DNA of 64,000 nt from Lachnospiraceae bacterium (GCA_910574185.1 CAJSZQ010000017.1:1-64000), one strand, 5' to 3'; positions 31,461 through 40,601 are shown, counted from the stretch's first letter. Notes: generated by a model not told the origin, from the letters alone. A program made the numbers and translations.

Positions 31461-31496
31461 AAGAGGCTTAGGCTGCGGGGAGGCGATTCCTGCGGA

Positions 31497-31534
31497 CAGA
31501 CGTCGGATATGCAGACATGCATATCCGGCGTCTG
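31497..31534 (+). other. Intercistronic hairpin
   Basis: CAGACGTCGGATATGC (31497-31512) pairs with GCATATCCGGCGTCTG (31519-31534), extended outward by CCTGC/GCAGG. There is no U-run. It probably protects the 3' end of the binding-protein mRNA or attenuates permease expression. Confidence 0.6.
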
Positions 31535-31572
31535 CCCGGCAGGATGCCTGAGTAAGAAAGGAATGACAGTTT

Positions 31573-32535
31573 ATGAAGCAGAAAAGTAAAAAAGTAGATT
31601 ATTCAAAATGGGGATACTTTTTTATCCTTCCGTTTTTTATCAGTTTTTTCATTTTTTCATTTATTCCTTTGGCAGACACCATTCGGTACAGCTTTTTTGA
31701 ATATTATCGTTCGGGAATAAAAGAAGTCGGACCCAACTTTGTAGGAATGGCGAACTATATCAGCCTGTTAGGTTCGGATATGCTGAAATACGCGGCAAAT
31801 ACTATGATTTTGTGGATTATAGGGTTTATTCCCCAGATTGTCATCGCGCTGGTGCTTGCAGAGTGGTTTGTAGACGCGCGTTTAAAGATTCATGGAACAC
31901 AGTTTTTTAAGGTAGTTATCTATCTGCCGAACCTGATTATGGCGTCTGCCTTTGCCATGTTATTTTTCACCATGTTTTCCACCAACGGCCCGGTGAATGG
32001 AATTCTGATGTCCATAGGACTGATTAGCAAGCCCGTTGACTTCCTTGGCTCTGTTCTGGGAACCCGGTCTCTGGTTGGGTTCATGAACTTCCTGATGTGG
32101 TTTGGAAATTCAACGATTATGCTGATGGCGGCGATTATGGGTATCAGCCCTGACATCTTCGAGGCGTCTGAGCTGGACGGCTGTAACAGTTTCCAGAGAT
32201 TTTTCTATATTACGCTTCCGCAGATACGGCCGATTCTTGCATACACTCTGATTACGGCAATCATAGGCGGCCTGCAGATGTTCGACGTTCCTCAGATTTT
32301 GACGAACGGGCAGGGAAGTCCGGACCGTACGTCTATGACGCTGATTATGTTCTTAAACAGCCATTTAAAGAGCCGGAACTACGGTATGGCGGGCGCATTG
32401 TCCGTATATCTGTTTATTGTCAGCGGCATCCTGTGCTTCTTCGTATACCGGATGACGACGAACGACGACCCGGACGGCTCAAAGGCGGCCGCTAAGAAAG
32501 CAAAGAAGCTGGCGAAAAAAGAAGGAAGGAGATAG
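31573..32535 (+). CDS. ABC sugar transporter permease (MalF-type)
   Basis: This 320-residue inner membrane permease has six predicted helices and the EAA loop EASELDGCNSFQRFFYITLP, which docks the ATPase. The C-terminus is Lys/Ala-rich (SKAAAKKAKKLAKKEGRR). It lies 4 bp from the second permease, forming a heterodimer. No ATPase gene is in the locus, so a shared MsmK/MalK-type ATPase encoded elsewhere is probably used. Confidence 0.93.
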   Translation: MKQKSKKVDYSKWGYFFILPFFISFFIFSFIPLADTIRYSFFEYYRSGIKEVGPNFVGMANYISLLGSDMLKYAANTMILWIIGFIPQIVIALVLAEWFVDARLKIHGTQFFKVVIYLPNLIMASAFAMLFFTMFSTNGPVNGILMSIGLISKPVDFLGSVLGTRSLVGFMNFLMWFGNSTIMLMAAIMGISPDIFEASELDGCNSFQRFFYITLPQIRPILAYTLITAIIGGLQMFDVPQILTNGQGSPDRTSMTLIMFLNSHLKSRNYGMAGALSVYLFIVSGILCFFVYRMTTNDDPDGSKAAAKKAKKLAKKEGRR

Positions 32536-32539
32536 AGGT

Positions 32540-33385
32540 ATGAAATCAAAACAGCCAAATCATTTACGGAGTATAGTTGCACATGTGGTATTGGTTATTC
32601 TGTCATTTATGTGCCTGTTTTTCTTCTATATTCTGATTGTCAACGCAACCAGGTCTCATGCGGACCTGCAGAAAGGATTTTCGGCCCTGCCGGGAGCTTA
32701 CCTGCTTGAGAATCTGAAAAATGTTGCCAACGACGGAACGTTTCCGATGTTTAAGGGTATTTTAAACAGCCTGATTGTTTCCGGATGTTCTGCGGCAATC
32801 TGTACCTATTTTTCAGCATTAACGGCGTATGGCCTGTATGCGTATAATTTTAAGTTAAAGAAAGTAGCCTTTACGTTTATCATGGCAATCCTTGTTATGC
32901 CGACACAGGTAACGGCAATGGGATTCCTGCGGCTGATTACGAATATGGGTATGTATGATTCCCTGCTTCCGCTGATTATCCCGTCGATTGCGTCTCCGGC
33001 AGTATTTTACTTTATGTACAGCTACCTGCAGTCGTCGCTTCCGCTGTCCCTTGTTGAGGCGGCAAGAATCGACGGCTCCGGGGAGTTTATGACATTTAAC
33101 CGAATCGTACTTCCGATTATGAAACCGGCGATTGCAGTACAGGCAATTTTCTCATTTGTCGGTTCCTGGAACAATTACTTTGTTCCGGCGCTGGTCATCC
33201 AGTCAAAAGAAAAGATGACGGTGCCGATCCTGATTGCTACACTCCGCGGAGCAGATTATATGAACTTTGATATGGGGAAAATCTACACCATGATTCTCGT
33301 GGCAATTGTCCCGATTATTCTCGTATATCTGTTCCTTTCCAAGTTTATTATCGCGGGCGTGACCCTTGGCGGTGTGAAGGAATAG
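32540..33385 (+). CDS. ABC sugar transporter permease (MalG-type)
   Basis: This 281-residue permease is the partner of the preceding one. The EAA loop reads VEAARIDGSGEFMTFNRIVL. A typical TM1 (VAHVVLVILSFMCLFFFYIL) is near the N-terminus, and it ends GVTLGGVKE as in MalG/LacG proteins. Start ATG behind GGAAGGAGATAGAGGT. Followed by a terminator, then a GH3 gene with its own ribosome binding site. Confidence 0.93.
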   Translation: MKSKQPNHLRSIVAHVVLVILSFMCLFFFYILIVNATRSHADLQKGFSALPGAYLLENLKNVANDGTFPMFKGILNSLIVSGCSAAICTYFSALTAYGLYAYNFKLKKVAFTFIMAILVMPTQVTAMGFLRLITNMGMYDSLLPLIIPSIASPAVFYFMYSYLQSSLPLSLVEAARIDGSGEFMTFNRIVLPIMKPAIAVQAIFSFVGSWNNYFVPALVIQSKEKMTVPILIATLRGADYMNFDMGKIYTMILVAIVPIILVYLFLSKFIIAGVTLGGVKE

Positions 33386-33390
33386 GATAT

Positions 33391-33417
33391 AAAAAGGCTG
33401 CTGTTAGCAGCCTTTTA
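33391..33417 (+). terminator. Terminator after importer operon
   Basis: AAAAAGGCTGC and GCAGCCTTTT surround TGTTA. It lies between the permease and the downstream GH3; read-through may supply GH3. Confidence 0.85.
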
Positions 33418-33477
33418 TCATATTCAAAGAAGCATTTTTTCGAGAAATATTCATTATAGATATAGGAGGAAAACAAT

Positions 33478-35991
33478 ATGGTCAATCAGATGCACAGCGG
33501 TACATTAGAGAGAGCGCTCTCTGCGCGGGAGCAGAAGCACCGCGGATTTGCAAGGAGAGCTGCCGCGGAGGGGATGGTCCTTATGAAGAATGAGGGGATG
33601 CTTCCCTTAGATATAGAAGCGCCCATCGCGCTGCTGGGAGGCGGTGCGGCTCGGACAATCAAGGGGGGCACCGGTTCCGGGGATGTGAATAACAGGGACA
33701 GCAGCTCCATTTATCGGGGAATGAAGGCTGTAGGAGCCAGGATTACCAGTGAAGGCTGGCTCGGGGACTATGAGAGGCGCTATGAGAATGCGAGAACGGC
33801 GTGGAAGGAAAGGGTTCTGAAAGCGGCGGAGAAGGTAGAAAATTCCTTTGACGCTTATGCGGCGAATCCATTTTCATTGCCGGAAGGACGACGGATTACA
33901 GAAGAAGATATCCGGGGCGCTTCGGCGGCGGTCTATGTAATCAGCCGCATCTGCGGCGAGGGAAAGGACAGAAGGAAAGAAGAAGGAGACTACTATTTAA
34001 GCAGACGGGAGAGAGAGGATCTTTTCTTTCTGAACCGGATGGGGCTTCCGACTGCGCTGGTATTAAATGTGGGAGCGCCAATAGAACTGACGGACATTTT
34101 AGAGGAAGCAGGGAATATCCGGGCCGTTCTTGATATCTCCCTGCCCGGGCAGGAGGGAGGATATGCAGCCGCGGACGTGTTATTTGGCGGCGCTGCGCCG
34201 GGAGGAAGGCTGACGGCTACCTGGGCAAGGCGCTATGAAGATTATCCTTCTGCGGAAAGCTTCGGATATCTGAACGGGAATTTGGAAACAGAGGAATACC
34301 GGGAGGGAATTTATGTGGGATACCGGTATTTTGACAGCTTTGGAAAGAAACCCTTGTTTCCTTTTGGATTTGGGCTTTCTTACACTTCTTTTTCTGTGAA
34401 ATTCGCAGGAATCAGGAGAACAGGGTCGGGATTTGACATAACGGTTTTTGTGAAAAATACCGGAGAGCTTTTTCCGGGCAGGGAGGTCGTGCAGGCATAT
34501 GTCCTGCTGCCGCAGACCGGGAATGCCAGGGAGCTTAAGAGACTGATTGGATTTGCAAAGACCAAAAGCCTGAAACCACAGGAATCACAGAAGCTGGTAA
34601 TCTCTGTAGAACAGTCGGCCTTTGCAAGCTATTCGGAGCAGCTGCATGCATGGTATCTGGAAGCCGGAAGCTATGATATCTGGATTGGGGAGCATGCAGA
34701 AGCCCTGGAGCCTGCCGTGCGGCTTACCGTTCGGGAGCAGACGGTCTTAGAGCGGACGAGGGCGGTCTGTCCGCCGGATGCTGCATTGAAGGAGCTTTGC
34801 GCGGAGGAAACGGTCAGGAATGAAAGAGAAGAATGGCTGAAAAGGGCAGAACGGGAGAAACTCCCGGAGGTGGTATTCGAGCCTTGCGCAGTGGAAAAGA
34901 ACGCCTGTGAGGGAACCCGGAAAGACGCGGGAACCGCCTGTCAGACGCCGGGGGAGGCAGAAAAGAGGAACTGTCAGGAACCTCTGGCGGATATGGAGTC
35001 CGTTACAGAGCTGATACCGCTATTATATGGAAATATAACGCAGGGGGCCAGTACGCTTGGCTCGGCGGGAATCCGGGTTCCGGGGTCTGCCGGGGAGACA
35101 ACAGAGGCGCTGGAAGAAAAATATGGAATCCGGTCTCTGATCATGGCAGACGGACCGGCAGGGCTGCGGCTCAGGCAAAGCTATGAGGCAGACCGGGAAA
35201 CAGGCTCGGTATATGGCGTCGGCGTTCTGGGTTCGCTGGAGAATGGATTTCTGGAAGAAGACGAGAGCCATGATAACGCGGATATCTATTATCAATTCTG
35301 CACAGCATTCCCGGTAGGAACAGCGCTGGCACAGTCATGGGATGTGGAACTTGCACGGGAGTTCGGCAGAGCGGTCGCCGCCGAGATGGAAGAGTTCCAT
35401 GTCGACTTATGGCTTGCGCCGGGGATGAATATTCACAGGAATCCGCTGTGCGGGCGCAATTTTGAATATTATTCGGAAGATCCTCTGCTGTCGGGGATGA
35501 TGGCGGCAGGCGTAACCGAAGGAGTGCAGAGCCATGGAGACCGCGGCGTAACGGTGAAGCATTTTGCCTGCAATAATCAGGAAGACAACCGGATGGGAGT
35601 AAATGTCCGCGTCTCTGAGCGGGCGCTAAGGGAAATCTATCTGCGTGGATTTGAAATCGCGGTAAAGAAAAGCAGACCGGTGGCCATGATGTCCGCTTAT
35701 AATTTAGTCAACGGCGTCCACGCGGCCAACAGCCGGGATCTGTGTACGGTAGTTGCCCGCGAAGAATGGGGATTTGAAGGGATGATAATATCGGACTGGA
35801 ATACGACGGTTCCGGAGGACGGAAGCATCCCATGGCAGTGCGTATACGCCGGAAATGATATCATTATGCCGGGGAATCCGAAGGATGACGAAGATATCCG
35901 TAAAGCTTACGAGGAAGGGAAGCTTTCAGAAGAAATAATCCGGCGCAGCGCAGAACGGGTGATTGGAGTGATACGGAGATTATCGAAATAA
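33478..35991 (+). CDS. GH3 beta-glucosidase with swapped domain order (paralogue)
   Basis: This 837-residue enzyme has the same inverted layout as the GH3 at 8560: C-type domain first (GMVLMKNEGMLPLD, KGGTGSGDVNNRD), FnIII-like domain (FGLSYTSFSV), then the TIM barrel (MADGPAGLRLRQ, NIHRNPLCGRNFEYYSEDP, VKHFACNNQEDNRM). The nucleophile Asp lies in GMIISDWNTT. About 35 extra residues rich in charged residues join the two halves (around residues 455-500). Cytoplasmic; it would hydrolyse imported gluco-oligosaccharides or glucosides to glucose, complementing the GH94 enzymes. RBS TAGGAGGAAAA. Confidence 0.92.
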   Translation: MVNQMHSGTLERALSAREQKHRGFARRAAAEGMVLMKNEGMLPLDIEAPIALLGGGAARTIKGGTGSGDVNNRDSSSIYRGMKAVGARITSEGWLGDYERRYENARTAWKERVLKAAEKVENSFDAYAANPFSLPEGRRITEEDIRGASAAVYVISRICGEGKDRRKEEGDYYLSRREREDLFFLNRMGLPTALVLNVGAPIELTDILEEAGNIRAVLDISLPGQEGGYAAADVLFGGAAPGGRLTATWARRYEDYPSAESFGYLNGNLETEEYREGIYVGYRYFDSFGKKPLFPFGFGLSYTSFSVKFAGIRRTGSGFDITVFVKNTGELFPGREVVQAYVLLPQTGNARELKRLIGFAKTKSLKPQESQKLVISVEQSAFASYSEQLHAWYLEAGSYDIWIGEHAEALEPAVRLTVREQTVLERTRAVCPPDAALKELCAEETVRNEREEWLKRAEREKLPEVVFEPCAVEKNACEGTRKDAGTACQTPGEAEKRNCQEPLADMESVTELIPLLYGNITQGASTLGSAGIRVPGSAGETTEALEEKYGIRSLIMADGPAGLRLRQSYEADRETGSVYGVGVLGSLENGFLEEDESHDNADIYYQFCTAFPVGTALAQSWDVELAREFGRAVAAEMEEFHVDLWLAPGMNIHRNPLCGRNFEYYSEDPLLSGMMAAGVTEGVQSHGDRGVTVKHFACNNQEDNRMGVNVRVSERALREIYLRGFEIAVKKSRPVAMMSAYNLVNGVHAANSRDLCTVVAREEWGFEGMIISDWNTTVPEDGSIPWQCVYAGNDIIMPGNPKDDEDIRKAYEEGKLSEEIIRRSAERVIGVIRRLSK

Positions 35992-36022
35992 ACGGAAAAG
36001 ATAGGTTCTTTCATAAATTTCT

Positions 36023-36050
36023 TTGAAACAGCGGCACGTTATGTTAAAAT
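36023..36050 (+). promoter_or_regulatory. Promoter with conserved spacer (shared with 23456)
   Basis: TTGAAA (36023-36028), a 16-bp spacer and TAAAAT (36045-36050). The 30-bp block from 36021 differs from that at 23454 in two positions only. A leader of about 108 nt follows before the small membrane protein. Confidence 0.65.
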
Positions 36051-36158
36051 TAAAAATAGCATCATCCTTTATTTGTGAAGCGGGTTACCGTTCATGGGTC
36101 AGGAAAGGATTTGGGATGTTGTAAATACAGTTTGTAGGAAGTGTCAGGAAAGGAAGGT

Positions 36159-36377
36159 ATGAAAATGGGAATTATAATGGAGAAAATGCAGGAATTCTGG
36201 GACAGTCTTGATACGGAGACTGTGGTTAATAGGAAAGTTCTATTTTTGGAGCTTCTGGTGTGCGTGCTTGCCGGAGTTTTAGCAGGGATGATATTCAGCC
36301 CGAAAAAGCGTGTTATGATAGGCTGTTATAACGGGGACTGCATGGTGGAAGAGACGGAGTCGGATGAGATAGAGTAG
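36159..36377 (+). CDS. Small single-pass membrane protein, unknown
   Basis: This 72-residue protein has a cytoplasmic-looking helix (MEKMQEFWDSLDTETVVNRK), a membrane segment (VLFLELLVCVLAGVLAGMIF), and a short tail with two Cys (GCYNGDC) and an acidic end (MVEETESDEIE). I do not recognise a family. The ATG at 36159 follows GGAAAGGAAGG; a GTG at 36141 is possible but less likely. Its promoter block is nearly identical to that of the AraC gene at 23590. Confidence 0.7.
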   Translation: MKMGIIMEKMQEFWDSLDTETVVNRKVLFLELLVCVLAGVLAGMIFSPKKRVMIGCYNGDCMVEETESDEIE

Positions 36378-36486
36378 AAGCGGAAAATCATTACCGGCCG
36401 CAAAGCGAACAATAATGGAAAATCTGCTCAATTCTGTATGAAAGATAATACCGGGGCGTCATACTGGAAAGGGGTACAGAAATAGC

Positions 36487-38193
36487 ATGGGAATGAAATG
36501 GAAGCTTCCGATAGGAATTGAATTTTTTAGGGATATACGGACCAGAGGCTATTACTATGTAGATAAAACAGGTTTTATCAGAGAACTTTTGGCTGCTTGT
36601 GGAAGTGTAAATCTGTTTACAAGGCCTCGCCGCTTTGGCAAGAGCCTGAATATGGACATGCTTAAGAGCTTTTTTGAAATAGGTATGAATCCAGAACTGT
36701 TTGAAGGGCTGGAAATTGCCGGAGATAAAGAGATTTGTGAACAATATATGGGAAAGTATCCGGTGATCTCGATCAGTTTGAAGGACGTGGAGGGAGAAGA
36801 CTATAAAACGGCTTATGATAATCTTGGAATTTTAATCAGCGAGGAAGCGGAACGATTTCATTTTTTGCAGGATAGTAAGGCATTAACAGAGACAGAGAAA
36901 GCCAAGCTTGAGAGAATCATGAAAGGGGATTTCGAAAAATCTGCATATCTGCACAACAGTTTAAGGCTTCTAACCAGACTGCTCCATAAGCATTATGGTA
37001 AGCAAGTGATTGTTTTGATTGATGAGTATGATGTGCCTTTGGATAAAGCATACCAAAATGGTTATTATCCGAAGTTGGTTAACCTCATCCGTTCAATGTT
37101 CAGTCAGGTTTTGAAAACCAATGAAAATTTATATTTTGCAGTTGTTACAGGATGTCTTAGAATCGCAAAAGAAAGTATTTTTACGGGACTTAATAATTTT
37201 AAAGTAAGGACGATTTCAGATGTTCGTTATGCAGAATATTTTGGATTTACAGATAATGAAGTAAAAGAGATACTTTCTTATTATGGGTTGGAAGAAACGT
37301 ATGGGAGAATGAAAGAATGGTATGATGGTTATCATTTTGGACAGGTGGAGGTATATTGCCCATGGGATATTCTGAATCAGTGCGACAAATTTATTGAATC
37401 TGCGGATGCGTCGATGGAGGCGCACTGGGAAAACAGCAGCAGCAATGCAATCGTGCAGGAGATTCTTGAGAATGCTACGGAAACGACGAAAAATCAAATT
37501 GAAGCATTGATTTCAGGTGAATGGATTGAAAAGAAACTGGTACCGGAACTGACCTATACGGATCTTGACAGTGAAGATGAAGAAGTAAGTCAGACTTATT
37601 TGTGGAGCGTTCTTTTTGCAGCAGGGTATTTAACAGAGGCAGGCAGGACAGAAAAAGGGTTTTATAAGTTGATTATTCCGAATAGGGAAGTGCAGGGGAT
37701 ATTTGAAAGGAAAATAAGGTCATGGTTTAAAAGAAGAATAAAAAGCAATACAGTGAAGTGGCAGAAGTTTTGTGAGGCTGTAAAAATAGGAAAAGCCATG
37801 TATGTTCAGGATTTGTTGAATGATTTTATGTCTGAGGCAATTAGTATTCGGGATACCTGTGTTAAGAAAGACATGAAGGAAAACTTTTATCATGGAATGT
37901 TATTGGGTCTGCTGCAGGCGGAAGGAAGTTGGATTGTGAAATCCAATTCTGAATCCGGTATAGGTTTTGCGGATATCCAGATTGAGATTCCGTCTGAGAA
38001 AGTCGGCTGTGTGTTTGAGGTAAAATATGCGGAGGGGGGAAAGCTTGATACGGCTTGTGCCAGAGCAATGGCACAGATTGACTCGTGTGGTTATACAGCG
38101 GCGTTTTGCAAAAATGGTATACGGCTTATTCATAAATATGGAATAGCCTTCTATCAAAAAAGCTGTAAAGTAATATATGGAAAAGAGGAATAA
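36487..38193 (+). CDS. AAA-ATPase-like protein with C-terminal PD-(D/E)XK nuclease-like domain
   Basis: This 568-residue protein matches the AAA-ATPase_like plus PDDEXK_9 architecture frequent in anaerobic Firmicutes and Bacteroidetes. The N-terminus has YYYVDKTGFIRELL and a Walker A-like TRPRRFGKSLNMDML; Walker B is IVLIDEYDVPLD; arginine-sensor-like TGCLRIAKESIFTGLNNF follows. The C-terminal nuclease-like fold shows IQIEIPSEKVGCVFEVKYAE, including the E-x-K motif. The role is not established; members are often present in many copies and may be mobile. Its AT-richer codon use fits horizontal gain. Confidence 0.87.
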   Translation: MGMKWKLPIGIEFFRDIRTRGYYYVDKTGFIRELLAACGSVNLFTRPRRFGKSLNMDMLKSFFEIGMNPELFEGLEIAGDKEICEQYMGKYPVISISLKDVEGEDYKTAYDNLGILISEEAERFHFLQDSKALTETEKAKLERIMKGDFEKSAYLHNSLRLLTRLLHKHYGKQVIVLIDEYDVPLDKAYQNGYYPKLVNLIRSMFSQVLKTNENLYFAVVTGCLRIAKESIFTGLNNFKVRTISDVRYAEYFGFTDNEVKEILSYYGLEETYGRMKEWYDGYHFGQVEVYCPWDILNQCDKFIESADASMEAHWENSSSNAIVQEILENATETTKNQIEALISGEWIEKKLVPELTYTDLDSEDEEVSQTYLWSVLFAAGYLTEAGRTEKGFYKLIIPNREVQGIFERKIRSWFKRRIKSNTVKWQKFCEAVKIGKAMYVQDLLNDFMSEAISIRDTCVKKDMKENFYHGMLLGLLQAEGSWIVKSNSESGIGFADIQIEIPSEKVGCVFEVKYAEGGKLDTACARAMAQIDSCGYTAAFCKNGIRLIHKYGIAFYQKSCKVIYGKEE

Positions 38194-38279
38194 AGTCTGC
38201 TCATCTTTTCGTGGATGATACGGCCGACGAAGCAATCCGGCAGATTATAAAAAAACGAAGGTACATGACTGCAGAATAG
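38193..38279 (+). pseudogene. Possible C-terminal remnant of a second PD-(D/E)XK paralogue
   Basis: In a different frame from the preceding gene, 28 codons read SAHLFVDDTADEAIRQIIKK RRYMTAE and stop at TAG 38277-38279. The pattern DEAIRQI-x-KRRY resembles the ARAMAQIDSCGY segment near the end of the preceding protein and the usual A-L-x-Q-I-x-x-K-x-Y tail of this family. It may be a leftover of recombination between copies. Confidence 0.3.
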
Positions 38280-38328
38280 AAGCGCTGCGGGGAGCCCTGT
38301 AAGAAAAGTAAAGATGGAAAAGGAAGGA

Positions 38329-38367
38329 CTCCGGGTTCATAGAGATAAGATGAACCCGGAGCTTTTT
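38329..38367 (+). terminator. Strong terminator
   Basis: CTCCGGGTTCAT (38329-38340) is a perfect complement of ATGAACCCGGAG (38350-38361), followed by CTTTTTC. Confidence 0.9.
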
Positions 38368-38422
38368 CTGCCATATATTCAGATGAGTATTCCAGCTCCG
38401 CACATTTTTTTATGTTTAAAAT

Positions 38423-38471
38423 AAACAGTATAAAACAGTTGACAACAGTTAGATGCTGTTATATACTGTTT
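38423..38471 (+). promoter_or_regulatory. Promoter with operator of the GntR-ABC operon
   Basis: TTGACA (38439-38444), a 17-bp spacer and TATACT (38462-38467). AAACAGTATA (38423-38432) and TATACTGTTT (38462-38471) are inverted around the promoter, and a nested pair AACAG/CTGTT lies within. This fits an autoregulatory operator for the YtrA-type repressor encoded next. Confidence 0.75.
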
Positions 38472-38490
38472 GTATCGAAAGGGTGATGAA

Positions 38491-38862
38491 ATGAAGATGA
38501 TTATTAACAATTCTTCCATGCAGCCGATTTATGAGCAGATTGTAGCGCAGTTTAAGGCGGCGATTATGAAGGGAGAATTGAAGGAGGAAGAGATGCTTCC
38601 CTCTGTGCGCAGTTTGGCGAAGGAGCTGAAGGTCAGCGCGCTGACGGTGAAGAAATCCTACGACGCTTTGGAGGAAGAAGGTTTTATTATTACGGTACAT
38701 GGCAAGGGCAGTTTTGTGACATGCGCCAGTCAGGAGCTGATGCTGGAGGAGAAGCGCAAGGAGGTGGAGGCTGATTTTGAGGCGGCCATCCGGAAGGGCA
38801 GGAGCCTGGGGATGAGTAATCAGGAGATTACAGAGGTATTTATGATTGTTTTGGAGGATTAG
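38491..38862 (+). CDS. GntR-family regulator, YtrA type
   Basis: This 123-residue repressor has only a winged HTH (IYEQIVAQFKAAIMKGELKE, then LPSVRSLAKELKVSALTVKK) and a short C-terminal helix for dimerisation, as in the YtrA subfamily. Such regulators repress the ABC operon they belong to and respond to cell-wall-active peptides or related stress. The ATG at 38491 follows GAAAGGGTGATGA. The ABC ATPase begins 3 bp after its stop. Confidence 0.9.
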   Translation: MKMIINNSSMQPIYEQIVAQFKAAIMKGELKEEEMLPSVRSLAKELKVSALTVKKSYDALEEEGFIITVHGKGSFVTCASQELMLEEKRKEVEADFEAAIRKGRSLGMSNQEITEVFMIVLED

Positions 38863-38865
38863 AAG

Positions 38866-39714
38866 ATGATTGTACTAGAGCAGGTGAAGAAAAATTATCA
38901 GAATTTTACACTGGATTGTTCGCTTACGGTTCCGGAAGGATGCGTTACCGGGCTGGTGGGGCGAAACGGAGCCGGGAAGAGTACTACGTTTAAGGCCGTT
39001 CTTGGGCTGATTGGCATAGACGGCGGCAGCGCGCGGGTCTTTGGCAAACCTGCCGCAGAGCTTACGAAAGCTGACAGGGAGCAGATGGGGGTGGTCTTAT
39101 CGAATGCAGGCTTCAGCGAATATTTGAAGGTGAAGGATTTAGCGCCGGTATTAAGGAATATGTATCATTCCTTTGACGAGGCTGGATTTTTTGAGAAGTG
39201 CGGCAGACTCAGGATTCCGCTGGATAAGCAGATGAAGGATTTTTCTACCGGCATGCGGCAGAAGCTGCAGATTACCGCGGCCCTTTCCCATCAGGCAAGG
39301 CTGCTGATTTTAGACGAACCTACGGCGGGGCTGGATGTGGTAACCAGGGAGCTCCTTCTGGATATGCTTCGGGAATATATGGAGCAGGAGGGAAGGTCGA
39401 TTCTAATCAGCTCCCATATTTCTACCGATTTGGAGTCCTTCTGCGACGATATTTACCTGATTGACGAGGGGAAGATTGTCCTCCATGAGGATACGGATAT
39501 CCTGCTTAGCAGCTATGGGATACTGAAAGTGACGCCGGAGCAGTATGAGAAGCTGGATAAACGTCATTTGCTGTCGGAGAAAAGGGAGGATTACGGATAC
39601 CGCTGCCTGACCGGCGAGAAGAGATTTTATCAGGAGAATTATCCGGATGTGGTGGTTGAAAACGGCGGGATTGATGAACTGATTCTGATGAGAGAAGGGG
39701 GACGGGACAGATGA
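38866..39714 (+). CDS. ABC transporter ATP-binding protein
   Basis: This 282-residue ATPase has Walker A GRNGAGKSTT, Q-loop region MGVVLSNAGF, signature FSTGMRQKLQ, Walker B LLILDEPTAGLD and switch His in SSHIST. It resembles YtrB/BcrA-type ATPases. It overlaps the permease start by four bases. The pair probably exports or senses an antimicrobial peptide or lipid-linked substrate, given the YtrA-type repressor. Confidence 0.92.
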   Translation: MIVLEQVKKNYQNFTLDCSLTVPEGCVTGLVGRNGAGKSTTFKAVLGLIGIDGGSARVFGKPAAELTKADREQMGVVLSNAGFSEYLKVKDLAPVLRNMYHSFDEAGFFEKCGRLRIPLDKQMKDFSTGMRQKLQITAALSHQARLLILDEPTAGLDVVTRELLLDMLREYMEQEGRSILISSHISTDLESFCDDIYLIDEGKIVLHEDTDILLSSYGILKVTPEQYEKLDKRHLLSEKREDYGYRCLTGEKRFYQENYPDVVVENGGIDELILMREGGRDR

Positions 39715-40367
39715 AGGCATTGCTAATTAAGGACTGGAAATTATTAATGAGCCAGAAACAGTTTTTTCTGGTAACAATCGTGATTGTGGGAGCTTTTTTG
39801 TTCACAGCCAGGAATCCGGCGTTTGTGGTAAGCTATGCGACAATCATGTATACGGTATTTACCATTAGTACAATCAGCTATGATGATTACCATAATGGGA
39901 TGAGCTTCCTTATGACGCTGCCGGTGAGCAGAACGGACTATGTGGCGGAGAAATATACCTTTGGCATTCTGATGGGCAGTGGGACGAGCGCTGTCGTGAT
40001 GGCTGCGGCTGCGGCGGTATTCAAGGTAAGAGACACCGGCTTATCGGCAGAGGAGCTTCTGCTGTCCGTAATGACGGCGATGCTTGTGGCGGTGTTCTTT
40101 CTTGCTTTTACCATTCCTGTCCAGCTCAAATTCGGAGCGGAAAAAGGCAGGATGGCGCTGATGGCGGTTTCGATGTTGTGCTTTGTGCTGGTTATGGGAG
40201 GCGCGGTCCTTGCGGAGCGGATGGGCTGGAAGGCCGGAGACTTGTTTGAGAAGGTGGAAGAGGCTCCTCTGGGAATGGTAGTCTGCGCGATGGGAGCCGG
40301 ATGCGTCTGCATCCTTCTGCTGTCGGCAGTTATTTCCCTGCGGGTTTTAAAGCAGCGGGAATTTTAG
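39711..40367 (+). CDS. ABC-2-type transporter permease
   Basis: This 218-residue membrane protein has about six helices (FFLVTIVIVGAFLFTARNPA, MALMAVSMLCFVLVMGGAVL, MVVCAMGAGCVCILLLSAVI). It is the membrane partner of the preceding ATPase, with a four-base overlap. A palindromic cassette starts 21 bp after its stop. Confidence 0.87.
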   Translation: MKALLIKDWKLLMSQKQFFLVTIVIVGAFLFTARNPAFVVSYATIMYTVFTISTISYDDYHNGMSFLMTLPVSRTDYVAEKYTFGILMGSGTSAVVMAAAAAVFKVRDTGLSAEELLLSVMTAMLVAVFFLAFTIPVQLKFGAEKGRMALMAVSMLCFVLVMGGAVLAERMGWKAGDLFEKVEEAPLGMVVCAMGAGCVCILLLSAVISLRVLKQREF

Positions 40368-40388
40368 AGCAGCTTATTGTCAGATAGA

Positions 40389-40601
40389 AGAGCCGGCCTC
40401 TGAAAACCAGTAAACGGAGCCTGTACTTACGCAAAGCCGGGCAACACTCCATCGAACTAACTGCTAACTTCGGCTAGAATGCGCGGGAGAGCCCGCGCAT
40501 CCAAGTCTTCGGTAAGCAGTGGATTTCGTTTTCGTTAAAAACGCCCTTTTATGCTTTGTGTAAGTACAGGCTCCGTTTACTGGTTTTCAGAGGCCGGCTC
40601 T
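40389..40601. repeat. Palindromic cassette C
   Basis: Arms at 40389-40437 and 40553-40601 are 49-bp inverted complements with one difference, which forms a G-U pair on the plus strand. The arm sequence is unrelated to cassettes A and B. The core is almost that of A: GGGCAACACTCC (40439-40450), GAACTAACTGCTAACTTCGG (40454-40473), GGTAAGCAGTGGATTTCG (40511), GTTAAAAACGCCC (40534-40546). The apical hairpin is ATGCGCGGG/CCCGCGCAT. It lies between convergent genes. Confidence 0.9.
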
